Origin: JAAYXE01 sp964391195
GTDB lineage: Bacteria; Chloroflexota; Anaerolineae; Anaerolineales; UBA4823
Reading direction: 5' to 3'
Assembly (NCBI GenBank): GCA_964391195.1
Contig: CAYMLG010000003.1
Coordinates: 62,001-126,000, forward strand
DNA length: 64,000 nt
The position numbers and the translations under genes were made by a program. The notes beneath the pieces were generated by a model, which had not been told where the DNA came from, searched no databases, and worked only from the letters and a program-made list of their open reading frames with translations. Shown piece after piece: positions 31,508 to 40,681 of this stretch (within the stretch, counting starts at the first letter, position 1; each line of letters begins with the position of its first letter).

Positions 31508-33466
31508 ATGACCAATCCCGGCAACAATTCAGCCCTATCCAATACGAGCATGGTGGAATCGTCCGAAAACTACCGCTTGCTAATCGTTGACGATGACCCC
31601 CAACAGGTGGAAATGGTCCAGGAATTTTTGCGCCTGTCGGGGTTCTCAGACGTCGATGTCGCCGAGAACCTGCAAACGCTATGGGACCAGCTCGAGCGCC
31701 AATCCTATGATCTGGTGCTGCTCGATTACCTGTTGTCAAATGAGAACGGGTTGGATGCCCTGGACCGCTTTGCTACCCGCGGCATCCCGGTTCCGGTGGT
31801 GATGATCACCGGGCAAGGGGATGAACGGGTGGCGGCGCAGGCGATACAACGCGGGGCGGTCGATTATATTGTCAAGACTCCCGATTACCTGCTGACCCTC
31901 CCGGCCGTAATCCGCAAATCGGTCCGCGCCTACCAGTTACAGCTCTCGGTGCAGCGTTCTCTGGAGCAGATACGCTACCAGGCGACGCTGCTCAATAACG
32001 TGCGCGATGCGGTTGTCGTCTGGGATCTGGAAGGGCGCATCACGTTCTGGAATCCGGCAGCGACCGGGCTGTTCGGCTGGAGTAGTGACGAACGCCTGGG
32101 CTGCCAGGTGGAGGAATGTTACCTCTCGGCCTTCAACCCTCCAATCCATCTTCCGAAAGAAGGCGACACTGTCGGTCATTACGTCGAGCGCCAGATTCAC
32201 ACCAAGAACAACACACGTATCTGGGTAAGCTCGCGCATCTCAGCCCTGCGAGACGCCGCCAGGGATAACCGCCTGATCGGCTACATGAACATCTCGCATG
32301 ACATCACCAAACGAAAAGAGGCTGAACAGGCGCTGCGCGCGGAGCGAAATTTTGTATCGGCTGTGCTGGAAGTGATCGGGGCCCTGGTGATCGTTTTCGA
32401 CCGCCAGGGGCGAGTGGTGCGTTTCAACCGGGCCTGCGAGCAGGTCACCGGCTACCCGTTTGCCGAAGTGCGCGGCCAGAAAGTGTGGGATTTGTTCATC
32501 CCGCCGGAAGACCGCGAGACCATTCAGTCTTTGTTCGGGCAGCTTGCGGAAGGGATTTTCCCCAAAGAGCATGAGAACGTATGGCTGACCCGGGCGGGCG
32601 AGCGCCGGCTGATCGCCTGGTCCAATACCGTCTTGACAAACCGGCTGGGGCGGGTGGATTACGTGATCGCGACCGGGATCGACATCACCGAGCGGCGGCA
32701 GGCTGAAGAGGCGATGCTGCGAGCCCAGGGCCAACTGGTGCAGGCGGCGCGGTTGGCCACCATTGGTGAAATGGCATCCGGCGTTGCCCATCAAATCAAC
32801 AACCCGCTGACCACAATCATCGCCGATGCCCAGATCCTTCTCCGCCAGCTCCAGTCCAATCACCCCGGACGCGATTCGGCGGAGGCCATCGAAAAAGCGG
32901 GCTGGCGTTTACAGCAGGTCGTCCAGCAGTTGATGGAATTTTCCCGTCCGGGGAGTGGGGACCTGGAGGACCTGGATCTATGTGATACCATCCGCAGCGC
33001 GCTGCTGCTGGTTGGCGCGCACATCGAATCGGCGGGGATCCAACTCCAGACCGATCTACCCAACGGGCTGCCCCACCTGCATGGCAGCCGGCGGCAGTTG
33101 GAAGACCTGTGGGTCAACCTGCTGCTGCTGGCGCGGGATGCCCTCCAGAACCGCGCAAATGGCAAGATTCTGATTCAGGCGTATCCAGGGGATGGCGGAG
33201 AGGCCGTGGTGCAGGTTCGCGACAACGGCGAGCCGATCCCCAACGAGCTGCTGCAAACGATTTTCGAGCCAAACTTCACCGGCACTACGATCAACCGGGG
33301 CACGGGCATGGAACTGAGCATCTGCCGTGAAATCGTCCGGCAGCACAACGGCCAGATCCTGGCCGAGTGCACGCCCGAGCGCGAGACTATCTTTACTATT
33401 CAACTGCCATCAAGCCGCACCCAGGAAACGGGCGTGGTTAGCACGCACAGAACCGCCAGGACGTAA
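31508..33466 (+). CDS. REC-PAS-PAS histidine kinase with degenerate ATP-binding domain
   Basis: 652 residues. A receiver domain (about 22-140) has the acidic pair VDDD and phospho-acceptor D73. Two PAS domains follow (about 155-270, 280-400), then a dimerisation/phospho-acceptor helix with H428 in GVAHQINNPL. The C-terminal ATPase domain is altered at nucleotide-binding positions. The second, Mg-binding Asn of the N-box is Leu (NLLLLARDAL). G1 reads DNGEPI rather than DNGxGI. G2 reads GTGMELS rather than GTGLGLS. The His is retained, so the protein may accept phosphate without making it itself. An active gene lies 49 bp downstream. Function as a pseudokinase or phosphotransfer partner is inference. 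Confidence 0.82.
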   Translation: MTNPGNNSALSNTSMVESSENYRLLIVDDDPQQVEMVQEFLRLSGFSDVDVAENLQTLWDQLERQSYDLVLLDYLLSNENGLDALDRFATRGIPVPVVMITGQGDERVAAQAIQRGAVDYIVKTPDYLLTLPAVIRKSVRAYQLQLSVQRSLEQIRYQATLLNNVRDAVVVWDLEGRITFWNPAATGLFGWSSDERLGCQVEECYLSAFNPPIHLPKEGDTVGHYVERQIHTKNNTRIWVSSRISALRDAARDNRLIGYMNISHDITKRKEAEQALRAERNFVSAVLEVIGALVIVFDRQGRVVRFNRACEQVTGYPFAEVRGQKVWDLFIPPEDRETIQSLFGQLAEGIFPKEHENVWLTRAGERRLIAWSNTVLTNRLGRVDYVIATGIDITERRQAEEAMLRAQGQLVQAARLATIGEMASGVAHQINNPLTTIIADAQILLRQLQSNHPGRDSAEAIEKAGWRLQQVVQQLMEFSRPGSGDLEDLDLCDTIRSALLLVGAHIESAGIQLQTDLPNGLPHLHGSRRQLEDLWVNLLLLARDALQNRANGKILIQAYPGDGGEAVVQVRDNGEPIPNELLQTIFEPNFTGTTINRGTGMELSICREIVRQHNGQILAECTPERETIFTIQLPSSRTQETGVVSTHRTART

Positions 33467-33515
33467 ACCGTTCGATCCGGCTTCGATTTCATCTCAAGGA
33501 TCACTGTTCCTGCCT

Positions 33516-35621
33516 ATGGAAGCAAGCATTCCCCCCTACCAGCCTGATGACCCGCCCGCCTGGCAAGCAGCAGAAAACCTGAGCGAGTTGCTGGCAGTCG
33601 CCGCGGATATTGAAAGCGCCGGCCAGGCTGCCCTCGACTTCGTGCTGTCGGCGGTGGAACGTCCGAGTGGGGCCCTGCTTATCCCAAACACAGAAAACGG
33701 GCAGCAGCTTACACTGGCTGAGAGCCGGCTACCACCGGCGGTAAAAGCCGGTCTGGATCAGCCCGACAGCCAGTTCAACCAATTCCTGAAGCAAGCGGTT
33801 TCATCCGGGGTGGGACAGCGGCCGGTTTACACGGGACACGATGGGACAACCATTGTGCCCCTGGCCGTCCGTTCGGAACTGCAGGGGATGTTGGTGATAC
33901 CGGGCCCTCCGCTGGAAAATCAGTCCCTCGAACTGCTCGCCCGTTTGGTGCCTCCGATTGCCCGGGCCCTGCTGTTTTATCGCCAACAACACAACCACAG
34001 CCAACGGCGGGCTATAGTCAGCCAGCTTAACAAATTCCAGGAATTAATTTCCGGCCTGCGGGTCACTGCCAGCCTGGATGAGGCGCAGCTTCAAATTACG
34101 CAAGCAGTCTGCCGCCTGATGGAGGCGGAAACTGCGGCCCTGGTGCTGCCTAGTCCGGCCGCCGGTAAACCGGCCACCCGGAAACTGCTGCTGCTGAATG
34201 GCCCGGATGGCTCCTGGCAGAACCAGACTCTGCCGCGCATCGATGCCGGCCTGATCCGTTACTGCCTTAAAACCGGAAAGGTGGCGATGACGCCTTCCGC
34301 GGAAGCGGAGGCTTATTGCAACCCTGAGATCGATTACCCGCCGGGTCTGCTGGTTCGGTCGATGATGTGCGCTCCGCTCGACCACCCCGAGGGAAATCTG
34401 GGCGCCATCCAGGTTTTCAATAAACACTCCGGCGCAGCGTTCAACGCTTACGAGCAGGAACAATTCGCCGTGCTTGCCAGGCTGGCAGCCCAGGCCCTGC
34501 ACGGGATGCAGACCATTTGCCAGCTCCGGGCGACGAATGCCGACCTGGAGGCTAACCAATGGGAGCTGCTGCGTTCACGCAATATGCTGCGCGCTCTGTT
34601 CGACAGCATCCCGGCGAACCTGTACATCATCGACCGCAGCTATCACCTGTTAGCGATCAACCACAGCGGGGCGATGCGATCTGGAGGCGATCCACAGCAG
34701 TTGATCGGCCAGCGTTGTTATGCAGCGCTCTACCTGCGCGATTCACCTTGCCCCGGATGCCGGGTCGAAGAGACCCTGAACAGCGGGATAAGCACCAGCC
34801 GCACCGACCGGCGCTGGGGCGATGACGATGAGCCCCTCGAATGGGAGATCAACACCTACCCAATCTGCGACGAGCAAAAGCAGGTGCTCCAGGCGATCCT
34901 GCTCGAACTGGATGCTACGGACAAACGCCGCCTGGAGAATTTCCTGTTCCAGTCGGAAAAACTGGCAGCGGTAGGCCAGTTGGCGGCCAGCATCGCCCAC
35001 GAGATCAACAACCCGCTCACAGCCGTGCTGGCCAACGCCCAATTATTGAAACGACAGATCCCGGGCGAATATGAGATCCAGGAATCGGTGGATTTGATCA
35101 TCCGGGCCGGGGCCCGAGCCACCCAGGTGGTGCGAAACCTGTTGGATATTGCCCGCAAAGATGAGCACCAGGTAGAACAGATCGACATCAATGACAATAT
35201 CCAGCGAGCGCTGGATTTAATCCAGCACGAGCTCAACGCCCGCGCGATTCGCCTGGCTTTCGAACCGGATTTGACGATCCCGCCGCTGATGGCCAGCAGC
35301 GATCATCTTTTAGGCGTGTGGCTAAACCTGCTGTTGAACGCCAGCGACGCCATCGAACACAAACACGGGCAGATCTGGATTCGCAGTGAACGGAGGGGCG
35401 ACGAGGTCCGGGTGACAATCGCCGACAACGGCAAAGGCATCCCCCCCGCCAAGCTGGTGCGCATCTTCGAGCCGTTCTACACGACGAAAGGACCCGGCCG
35501 GGGCACGGGCCTGGGCCTTACCGTATGTCACCGCATTGCCAAGCAGCATGGGGGAAAGATCGAAGTGGACAGCGAAGTGGGCAAAGGCAGCCAGTTTACG
35601 GTGATCCTCCCCCTCAAGTGA
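33516..35621 (+). CDS. GAF-GAF-PAS sensor histidine kinase
   Basis: 701-residue cytoplasmic kinase. Two GAF-like domains (about 20-155, 175-335), a PAS domain (about 355-470) with a CPGC pair in its middle, and a HisKA domain with H495 in SIAHEINNPL. The ATPase domain is intact: N-box NLLLNASDAI, G1 DNGKGI, F-box FEPFYTTK, G2 GRGTGLGLT. There is no membrane segment. The reading frame extends upstream into the preceding gene, but ATG 33516 lies just after its end; the ribosome site is weak (AAGGA about 15 bases away). It is probably co-transcribed with the degenerate kinase and may phosphorylate its receiver. No DNA-binding response regulator is adjacent. Confidence 0.86.
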   Translation: MEASIPPYQPDDPPAWQAAENLSELLAVAADIESAGQAALDFVLSAVERPSGALLIPNTENGQQLTLAESRLPPAVKAGLDQPDSQFNQFLKQAVSSGVGQRPVYTGHDGTTIVPLAVRSELQGMLVIPGPPLENQSLELLARLVPPIARALLFYRQQHNHSQRRAIVSQLNKFQELISGLRVTASLDEAQLQITQAVCRLMEAETAALVLPSPAAGKPATRKLLLLNGPDGSWQNQTLPRIDAGLIRYCLKTGKVAMTPSAEAEAYCNPEIDYPPGLLVRSMMCAPLDHPEGNLGAIQVFNKHSGAAFNAYEQEQFAVLARLAAQALHGMQTICQLRATNADLEANQWELLRSRNMLRALFDSIPANLYIIDRSYHLLAINHSGAMRSGGDPQQLIGQRCYAALYLRDSPCPGCRVEETLNSGISTSRTDRRWGDDDEPLEWEINTYPICDEQKQVLQAILLELDATDKRRLENFLFQSEKLAAVGQLAASIAHEINNPLTAVLANAQLLKRQIPGEYEIQESVDLIIRAGARATQVVRNLLDIARKDEHQVEQIDINDNIQRALDLIQHELNARAIRLAFEPDLTIPPLMASSDHLLGVWLNLLLNASDAIEHKHGQIWIRSERRGDEVRVTIADNGKGIPPAKLVRIFEPFYTTKGPGRGTGLGLTVCHRIAKQHGGKIEVDSEVGKGSQFTVILPLK

Positions 35622-35641
35622 TCGCCGGGTAATCTTCCGAG

Positions 35642-35686
35642 AAAGAGCAGGCGGGGACAGGTGCGCTGTCCTCGCCTGCTCTTTTT
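35642..35686. terminator. intrinsic terminator between convergent genes
   Basis: A 19-bp stem with one wobble (35642-35660 with 35666-35684) ends in TTTTT on the plus strand and in TTTC on the minus strand, so it can serve the kinase gene and the converging minus-strand genes. Confidence 0.8.
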
Positions 35687-35697
35687 CGCGAACCGGG

Positions 35698-36072
35698 TTA
35701 CTTTTCAACCCGATCGAGCAGAAAGTTGTTCAGAGATTCGCGGGCAGCGGGCAAATGCTGCATGGCCGCCCAATTGTTCACAAAACCGCTAAGGTCCGGG
35801 ATGTCGAGCAAGAAGCGGAAAGGATCACCGGCCAGCGGCTCGCCGCCGGCCCTGGTCTGGCGCCAATAGGGCTCCATCACCGCCTCGTAGCGTGAATAAC
35901 CGGCCAGGAGCCATTCTCGCACCCGGCGGTATTCGGCCTGATCCTCAGCAGAATAGGTTTTCCCTTTGTAGACCGTGATCACCCACCCCTCGAGCGCATC
36001 CCAAAATTCCACGAACTCATGCAGGCGCGGGTCCTTCACCTGATTTAAGATCGAACGAGTCACCGGATTCAA
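35698..36072 (-). CDS. uncharacterised small protein
   Basis: 124 residues, soluble, mainly helical, rich in Trp, Tyr and Arg. No family recognised. Visible features: EFWDALEGWVITVYKGKTYSAEDQ (about 22-45), a basic middle YRRVREWLL, and an acidic C-terminal part. It starts nine bases after the methyltransferase stop on the same strand, so the two are probably one transcript. The coding frame is uninterrupted and of normal composition, which supports a real gene. Confidence 0.6.
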   Translation of the reverse strand: MNPVTRSILNQVKDPRLHEFVEFWDALEGWVITVYKGKTYSAEDQAEYRRVREWLLAGYSRYEAVMEPYWRQTRAGGEPLAGDPFRFLLDIPDLSGFVNNWAAMQHLPAARESLNNFLLDRVEK

Positions 36073-36081
36073 AGCCTCACC

Positions 36082-36843
36082 TCAGACCGGTTTCTGGGCG
36101 GAAAAGAGCGTCCTGCGGAAACCGTAGAACACGGGAGCGCCGGGCCAGCGCTCCCGCAGGCGCTGCCGGTAGCGCTCGAGAAAGCCCTGGCGCATCTCGG
36201 GATCCAGGCGATCGAAGTAAGGCACCAAAGCAGTGCCGGAAGTCCAGTCTGCCAGCACATCGGCATCCGCCAGGATGTGTGGGTATACCTTTTCGAACAC
36301 CACCAGGTTCTCACCGCCGGCCTGGTACAGCAGTTCTGCATACGCCTCAATGGACAGGACCGGCGGCACGCGGACCCATCCCTGCAGTAAGGTGCAGAAC
36401 GGTTCTTCGCGAGCGGTCTCGATGATCAGAGAATGGGTCGGGTGGTTGTGGTTCGAAGGGAGCTGCACGACCAGTTGGCCGCCGGGACGCAGCAGGGAGA
36501 ACAGGTGAGGCACCAGCCAGGCGTGATCCGGCACCCATTGGATGGCGGCGTTGGAAAAAACCAGATCCCAGCTCCCCTGCACATCTTCGATGCGAGAGCG
36601 CTCAAACCGCAGCCCGGGTCCCGCCAATTCCTGAGCGCGGGCGAGCATTTCCGAGGACGAATCGATCCCCAGCACCTGGCTCCCAGGCAGGTGTGCGGCT
36701 AATCGGGCGGTAAGCTCGCCTGTGCCACAGCCCAGGTCGATAACAGCCAGCCCCGGGCGTACAGCGATCATTTGCAGCAAATCTTCGAACGGCGCGAACC
36801 GCTCTTTTTGGAACTGGTGATATTTTTCAGGATCCCATGGCAT
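36082..36843 (-). CDS. tam: trans-aconitate 2-methyltransferase-like SAM methyltransferase
   Basis: 253 residues, class I methyltransferase. It begins with the Tam-type MPWDPEKYHQFQKERFAPFEDLL; the SAM-binding motif I is VIDLGCGTGELT (about 35-46), and motif II acidic residue lies in LGIDSSSEML. SNAAIQWVPDH and LRPGGQLVVQLP are post-motif elements. The C-terminal ERWPGAPVFYGFRRTLFSAQKP matches Tam, which esterifies trans-aconitate formed spontaneously from cis-aconitate. The substrate is not proven by sequence. Confidence 0.82.
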   Translation of the reverse strand: MPWDPEKYHQFQKERFAPFEDLLQMIAVRPGLAVIDLGCGTGELTARLAAHLPGSQVLGIDSSSEMLARAQELAGPGLRFERSRIEDVQGSWDLVFSNAAIQWVPDHAWLVPHLFSLLRPGGQLVVQLPSNHNHPTHSLIIETAREEPFCTLLQGWVRVPPVLSIEAYAELLYQAGGENLVVFEKVYPHILADADVLADWTSGTALVPYFDRLDPEMRQGFLERYRQRLRERWPGAPVFYGFRRTLFSAQKPV

Positions 36844-36867
36844 CGTCTCACCCCCACAGCTAGGCAG

Positions 36868-37533
36868 CTAACCTTTATGGTTCACTCGATCCAACAACTT
36901 CTCAAGAGGCAGCTCGTTAAACGATTCCAGGCGGAGATTGGCCTGGCGGATGTCTAACTGGCGGGTTAGTTCATTTGGGATGCACACAGTGTACAGCCCT
37001 GCCTGCCGGGCGGCGAGGATGCCGTTCGGCGAATCTTCGAACACCACGGCCTCATCGGGCCCCAGCCCCAATTCATCCAACGCGGCAAGGAAGAGGTCGG
37101 GGGCCGGTTTAGTGTGCGCGACGTCATTGCTGGTCTTGATCACGTGGAAATATTTCCGCAGGCCCAGGCGTTCGAGGTGCCCCACCACCCAATCGCGAGA
37201 AGAACTGGAGGCCACCGCCAGCTTCAGGCCCATGCGCCGGGCAGCTTCCAGATAATCCAGGACGCCGGGCAGAACAGGCTGGGTTTCGATCAACTCCAAC
37301 TCCCGTTTCACGCGACGGGGGGCCAGGGTGGTACGGTCTAAAGGGCGGCCTACCTGCTTCTCCAGTTCATCGAACGGGTCGGCAGCTTCCGGGGCCATGC
37401 CAATGATCGTCCCCCACCACTCCATGCTCAGTTCGCAGTTGTGCTCCTGATAGAGTTCCTGCCAGGACTGGAATACCGGCCATTCTGTCTCGAGGATCAG
37501 GCCGTCAAAGTCGAAGATCAGTGCACGGATCAT
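36868..37533 (-). CDS. HAD hydrolase, beta-phosphoglucomutase-like
   Basis: 221 residues. Motif I is FDFDGLILETE (residues 7-17), with the first Asp as nucleophile and the second as general acid. Motif II Ser lies in VASSSSRDWV, Lys in HTKPAPDLF, and motif IV in FEDSPNGILAA. A helical cap (about 17-85) follows motif I. The family includes phosphoglycolate and sugar-phosphate phosphatases and beta-phosphoglucomutase, and the substrate cannot be chosen. ATG 37533 overlaps the stop of the upstream membrane gene by four bases, which settles the start despite a much longer open frame. Confidence 0.85.
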   Translation of the reverse strand: MIRALIFDFDGLILETEWPVFQSWQELYQEHNCELSMEWWGTIIGMAPEAADPFDELEKQVGRPLDRTTLAPRRVKRELELIETQPVLPGVLDYLEAARRMGLKLAVASSSSRDWVVGHLERLGLRKYFHVIKTSNDVAHTKPAPDLFLAALDELGLGPDEAVVFEDSPNGILAARQAGLYTVCIPNELTRQLDIRQANLRLESFNELPLEKLLDRVNHKG

Positions 37534-38042
37534 AAGTTTCGCCTGCCAAGCATGGGACGCACCAGCAGCCAGATCCCCACCAGAATGAGCAGCACGGGCC
37601 AATACCGGCCGAAGAGTGGTAACCCGCCCAAGAAAGTGCCGAAAATGACGAACAAGACCAGGCTGGTGAGGACCATATTCATCCCTTCGCGGAAATTCGA
37701 CCTGCCTTCTAGCAGCGCAGTAAGGATGATGCCGACACCGACAAACCCGGGGATCAGGGTCCAGGCGTAGGCCCAGCTCCCCCAATTACCGGTGGCGTTC
37801 TGCCACCAAAGCAGGCCGCCAATCCCGGTCACGATGGAAGCCGGCACGGCCAACCCCGGGACACCGGTGAATACAGCCAACAAAAACAGCAGCACTCCGG
37901 CTCCGATCACCGCCAGGGGCCAGTCCACGGTGTTGTTCCACCAATCGCCCAAGGCGGGGAACAAATTCACGGCCAAAAACCATAATCCGGCCAGGACCAA
38001 TACCAGGCCAATGGCCAGACTTGAGCGTTGTTCCCTACTCAT
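37530..38042 (-). CDS. LiaI/DUF5668-like membrane protein
   Basis: 170 residues with about six hydrophobic segments. The helix pair AIGLVLVLAGLWFLAVNLFP near the start and YWPVLLILVGIWLLVRPMLGRR at the end resemble the LiaI/LiaF-type transmembrane repeat of envelope-stress proteins. No soluble domain is present. AAGGAGAG precedes the ATG. It is translationally coupled to the HAD gene downstream. Function unknown. Confidence 0.65.
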   Translation of the reverse strand: MSREQRSSLAIGLVLVLAGLWFLAVNLFPALGDWWNNTVDWPLAVIGAGVLLFLLAVFTGVPGLAVPASIVTGIGGLLWWQNATGNWGSWAYAWTLIPGFVGVGIILTALLEGRSNFREGMNMVLTSLVLFVIFGTFLGGLPLFGRYWPVLLILVGIWLLVRPMLGRRNL

Positions 38043-38119
38043 AATCTCTCCTTCTCAGCAGGCTGTCTCTGCTTATTTTAACGCCAGGGGGTGGGTTTCG
38101 GGAAAATGCGAACCACGAT

Positions 38120-38731
38120 TCATCCTTGCTGCGGAGCCGGGCCGGAGCGGGAAGCCGTCAGAGAGGCCATCAGGTCCGCCAGTTCAGGATCGGAAAGGGC
38201 CTGGCGGGCGGTCTCGAAGAACTCAGACAAATTAGCCAGTTCCTGGTGCTCGTACACGCTGGCCTGAAAGGCCATTTCCAGGCGATCCACCTGGCGGACG
38301 AAATGGGCTTCCGGGGTATCGGCCTGTTCGTATTCTTCCCACAATTCCAGGTATTGCTGCCCGTTGGGGAGGCGGCCGAAGATCCGAGTCACGGCTTCCC
38401 GCTCCTGCCGGTGCTTCTCTGCGGAAGTTACTCCTTGTTGAGGGGTGATATCGCCGGTATAGATTTCCCCGAAGTCGTGGATGAGGGCCATACGCAGCAC
38501 CCGGCCAGAGTCCAGGTGGGGGAAGTAGGCATCGGCCAGCAGGAAAGCCAGCACGGCGACGCCAAAAGTGTGCTCGGCGACAGTCTCACAACGTTCAGTC
38601 GTGATCCCGCGATGCAGCCAACCCTGGCGGTAAAGCTGTTTAAGATGGTTGAACTCGAAATACACCTGCATCAGCGGTGGAACGTTCTTACCTTCCAGCA
38701 GTGGCAATGGGAGGGGAGCTTTACATTCCAT
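38120..38731 (-). CDS. HD-domain phosphohydrolase (YfbR/HDDC2-like)
   Basis: 203 residues. The metal-dependent HD site is complete: H54 in VAEHTFG, H85-D86 in LIHDFGE, and D149 in QVDRLEM. EIYTGDITP (about 89-97) matches the 5'-deoxynucleotidase branch, which removes the phosphate from deoxynucleoside monophosphates. A second in-frame ATG at 38671 (residue 21, MQVYFEF) starts right at the domain, and neither start has a convincing ribosome site, so the first 20 residues are uncertain. Confidence 0.82.
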   Translation of the reverse strand: MECKAPLPLPLLEGKNVPPLMQVYFEFNHLKQLYRQGWLHRGITTERCETVAEHTFGVAVLAFLLADAYFPHLDSGRVLRMALIHDFGEIYTGDITPQQGVTSAEKHRQEREAVTRIFGRLPNGQQYLELWEEYEQADTPEAHFVRQVDRLEMAFQASVYEHQELANLSEFFETARQALSDPELADLMASLTASRSGPAPQQG

Positions 38732-38779
38732 GGGTCGGATACTGAGATTCTAGAGTCGCGAAAAGCCGGTACCCCATTT

Positions 38780-40408
38780 TCAAGGCGACAAGATCGGTCG
38801 CAAGATTTCGACCAGGAATTGGGCCGCGAGTATTTTAAAAATCAGCGCGGCCGGGTAAACGCTGGCGTAAGTAATGGTCGGTAGATCCGTGCGAGTTTGT
38901 TCATTTGCAGAACCCAGGCCAGGCGGGTTCGTCATGGCCGCACATAGGGCGCCCATGGTCGCCAATACGTTCATCCGGTAGAAGAGGTGCATAACCAGCA
39001 GGCCGGAGACGGCGGCCAGAATGGTCACCAGGGCGCCGGCGAACAGCAGGCTAATCCCCTGCTGCTGTAGGATTTCGATGAAGGAAACGCCTGCGTTCGC
39101 CCCAGCGCCGGCCAGGAAGAGCATCAATCCCAACTCACGAGTCAGGTTCCTGGCCGCGGCGGGGACATGCAGGCGGAAAGGTCCGATCCCGCCGAAGTGG
39201 CCGATCAGCAGGCTGACCAGGAAAGCGCCCCCGGCGCTGCCCAGGCGCACCTCGATCCCGTTTGGCAGGTTCACCGGGATATTCCCCAGCGCAATCCCTA
39301 ACAGCAGCCCGATGAAGAAGGGCACCAGGTTGGTCTCTGCCGCTTTGCGAGGCTCTCCATGGATCAGTTGGACGAAGGCCTCCACAGCCGAGCGCTCGCC
39401 AACAACGCGGATGTTATCCCCGCGATCCAGGGATACCCCGCCGGTTGGGGGGATTTCGAAGCCCTGGCGGCGAATCCGGGTGATGACCACATTGTACCGC
39501 TCCCACACCCGCATCTGGGCCAGCTTCTTCCCGGTGAGCGAATCTTCGAGCACTTCTACATCGACGCTGAGCACATTGGTGTTCACGTCCATGCGCTCGT
39601 CCGTCTCTTCGCCCAGGATCAGGCGCATTTTATCCAGTTCGTCGGCCGTGCCCACCACCATGACGACGTCCCCCTGCTGGAGGGTAACGTCTGGGGTGGC
39701 GGCAAAAACCCGTTCGCCGCGCTTCACCCGAGAGATGTTCGCCAGGCTCATACGATGCGGGTTGACTTCGCTGACGCGCCGTCCGTCGATGTTCGGGTTC
39801 GTGATCAGGTACTGGCGCGCCTCCAGGTCGGGCTCTTCGATCTGGCGTTCAGCTTCCCAGCGGTCTTCTTCTGTTTCGATGCGACGGTTTAGCAGCCGGG
39901 GGAGGAACTGGATCAGCAGCACGATGCCGATCATGCTGAAGGGATAGGCCACTCCATACCCCACGGAAGCCGCAGCGCTTAACCCCGGCGCGATCCGGTC
40001 GATAGCGTCAACGGCGGACGCCAGGCAAGGGGTACAGGTCAGCGCGCCGGCATAGAGGCCCGAGGCCAGAGCAAAGGGCAAGTCGAGGTAGGCGGCGATG
40101 GCGACGTTCGCAGCGAGGGCTACGACCGCGACTACCAGGGCAATCACCACGTACATGATGCCGTGCCGCCGGAAGGTGCGGAAGAAACGCGGCCCCGCCT
40201 GCAGGCCAACCGCGTATACAAAGAGCAGCAGCCCCAGTTCCATCACCGGACCCGGCACGGTAAAGCCGAAATGCCCGAAGACCAGCGCGGTGAAGAGCAC
40301 TCCCGCCGAACCCAGGGTGACGCCCCTGATTTGAAGTTGTCCGATCCAGGATCCGATCGCCAGGATGGCGAACAGGATGACCATCTCTTCTGCTAACAGT
40401 GCAGTCAA
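38780..40408 (-). CDS. AspT/YidE/YbjL-family transporter with RCK_C domains
   Basis: 542-residue membrane protein built from two halves of five or six helices. Between them lie two TrkA-C/RCK_C domains (about 205-285 and 290-370), typical ligand-binding regulatory domains. GLYAGALTCTPCLASAVDAI in the first half and GALCAAMTNPPGLGSANEQT in the second are the duplicated family signatures. Known members exchange aspartate for alanine; many others have no proven substrate. The start is TTG at 40408 with AGGGG upstream. It stands alone on the minus strand. Confidence 0.85.
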   Translation of the reverse strand: MTALLAEEMVILFAILAIGSWIGQLQIRGVTLGSAGVLFTALVFGHFGFTVPGPVMELGLLLFVYAVGLQAGPRFFRTFRRHGIMYVVIALVVAVVALAANVAIAAYLDLPFALASGLYAGALTCTPCLASAVDAIDRIAPGLSAAASVGYGVAYPFSMIGIVLLIQFLPRLLNRRIETEEDRWEAERQIEEPDLEARQYLITNPNIDGRRVSEVNPHRMSLANISRVKRGERVFAATPDVTLQQGDVVMVVGTADELDKMRLILGEETDERMDVNTNVLSVDVEVLEDSLTGKKLAQMRVWERYNVVITRIRRQGFEIPPTGGVSLDRGDNIRVVGERSAVEAFVQLIHGEPRKAAETNLVPFFIGLLLGIALGNIPVNLPNGIEVRLGSAGGAFLVSLLIGHFGGIGPFRLHVPAAARNLTRELGLMLFLAGAGANAGVSFIEILQQQGISLLFAGALVTILAAVSGLLVMHLFYRMNVLATMGALCAAMTNPPGLGSANEQTRTDLPTITYASVYPAALIFKILAAQFLVEILRPILSP

Positions 40409-40554
40409 ATTAGCCCCTCTACTTGGGATGCGGGCGGCGGCTCAGATCCATAAAGCGAGCCAGCGTCCTTAAACGACATGAGTATACCTTAAGGGACGTC
40501 GTTATAGGGCGAGAGGCCGGTCCCGCCCCCCGATCCGGTCTGGGTCGAGAGCCG

Positions 40555-40680
40555 CAAGATCGACATTTTGCGCTGCGGCGTACGCCGGGTAGGGCAAGAT
40601 GCCACGCGACCGTATTTTGGTCACCCTTGCCCCGCTCGTAGCAGATCGGGCGGGGCAAGATTGGCATCTTGCGCTGCGGC
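40555..40680. repeat. imperfect 25-bp direct repeats between metH and the transporter gene
   Basis: Copies at 40555-40579 and 40656-40680 agree at 22 of 25 positions and share the exact 12-mer TTGCGCTGCGGC. A third partial unit (GGGCAAGATGCCA) lies between. The spacer also has a 10-bp hairpin CTTGCCCCGC/GCGGGGCAAG. The second copy ends two bases before the metH stop codon. Nothing else is seen in the 273-base gap. Confidence 0.55.
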
Positions 40681-40681
40681 A

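Noticed and set aside
33327..33515. N-terminal extension of the GAF-GAF-PAS kinase
   Set aside because: It overlaps the end of the preceding kinase gene in another frame and has an Arg/Ser-rich non-domain composition.
37534..37785. 84-residue N-terminal extension of the beta-phosphoglucomutase-like protein
   Set aside because: It runs antisense-free but inside the upstream membrane-protein gene in another frame; the ATG at 37533 with four-base overlap and the HAD motif I position fix the start.
40555..40680. CRISPR array
   Set aside because: Only two or three imperfect copies with unequal spacing and no cas genes in the window.
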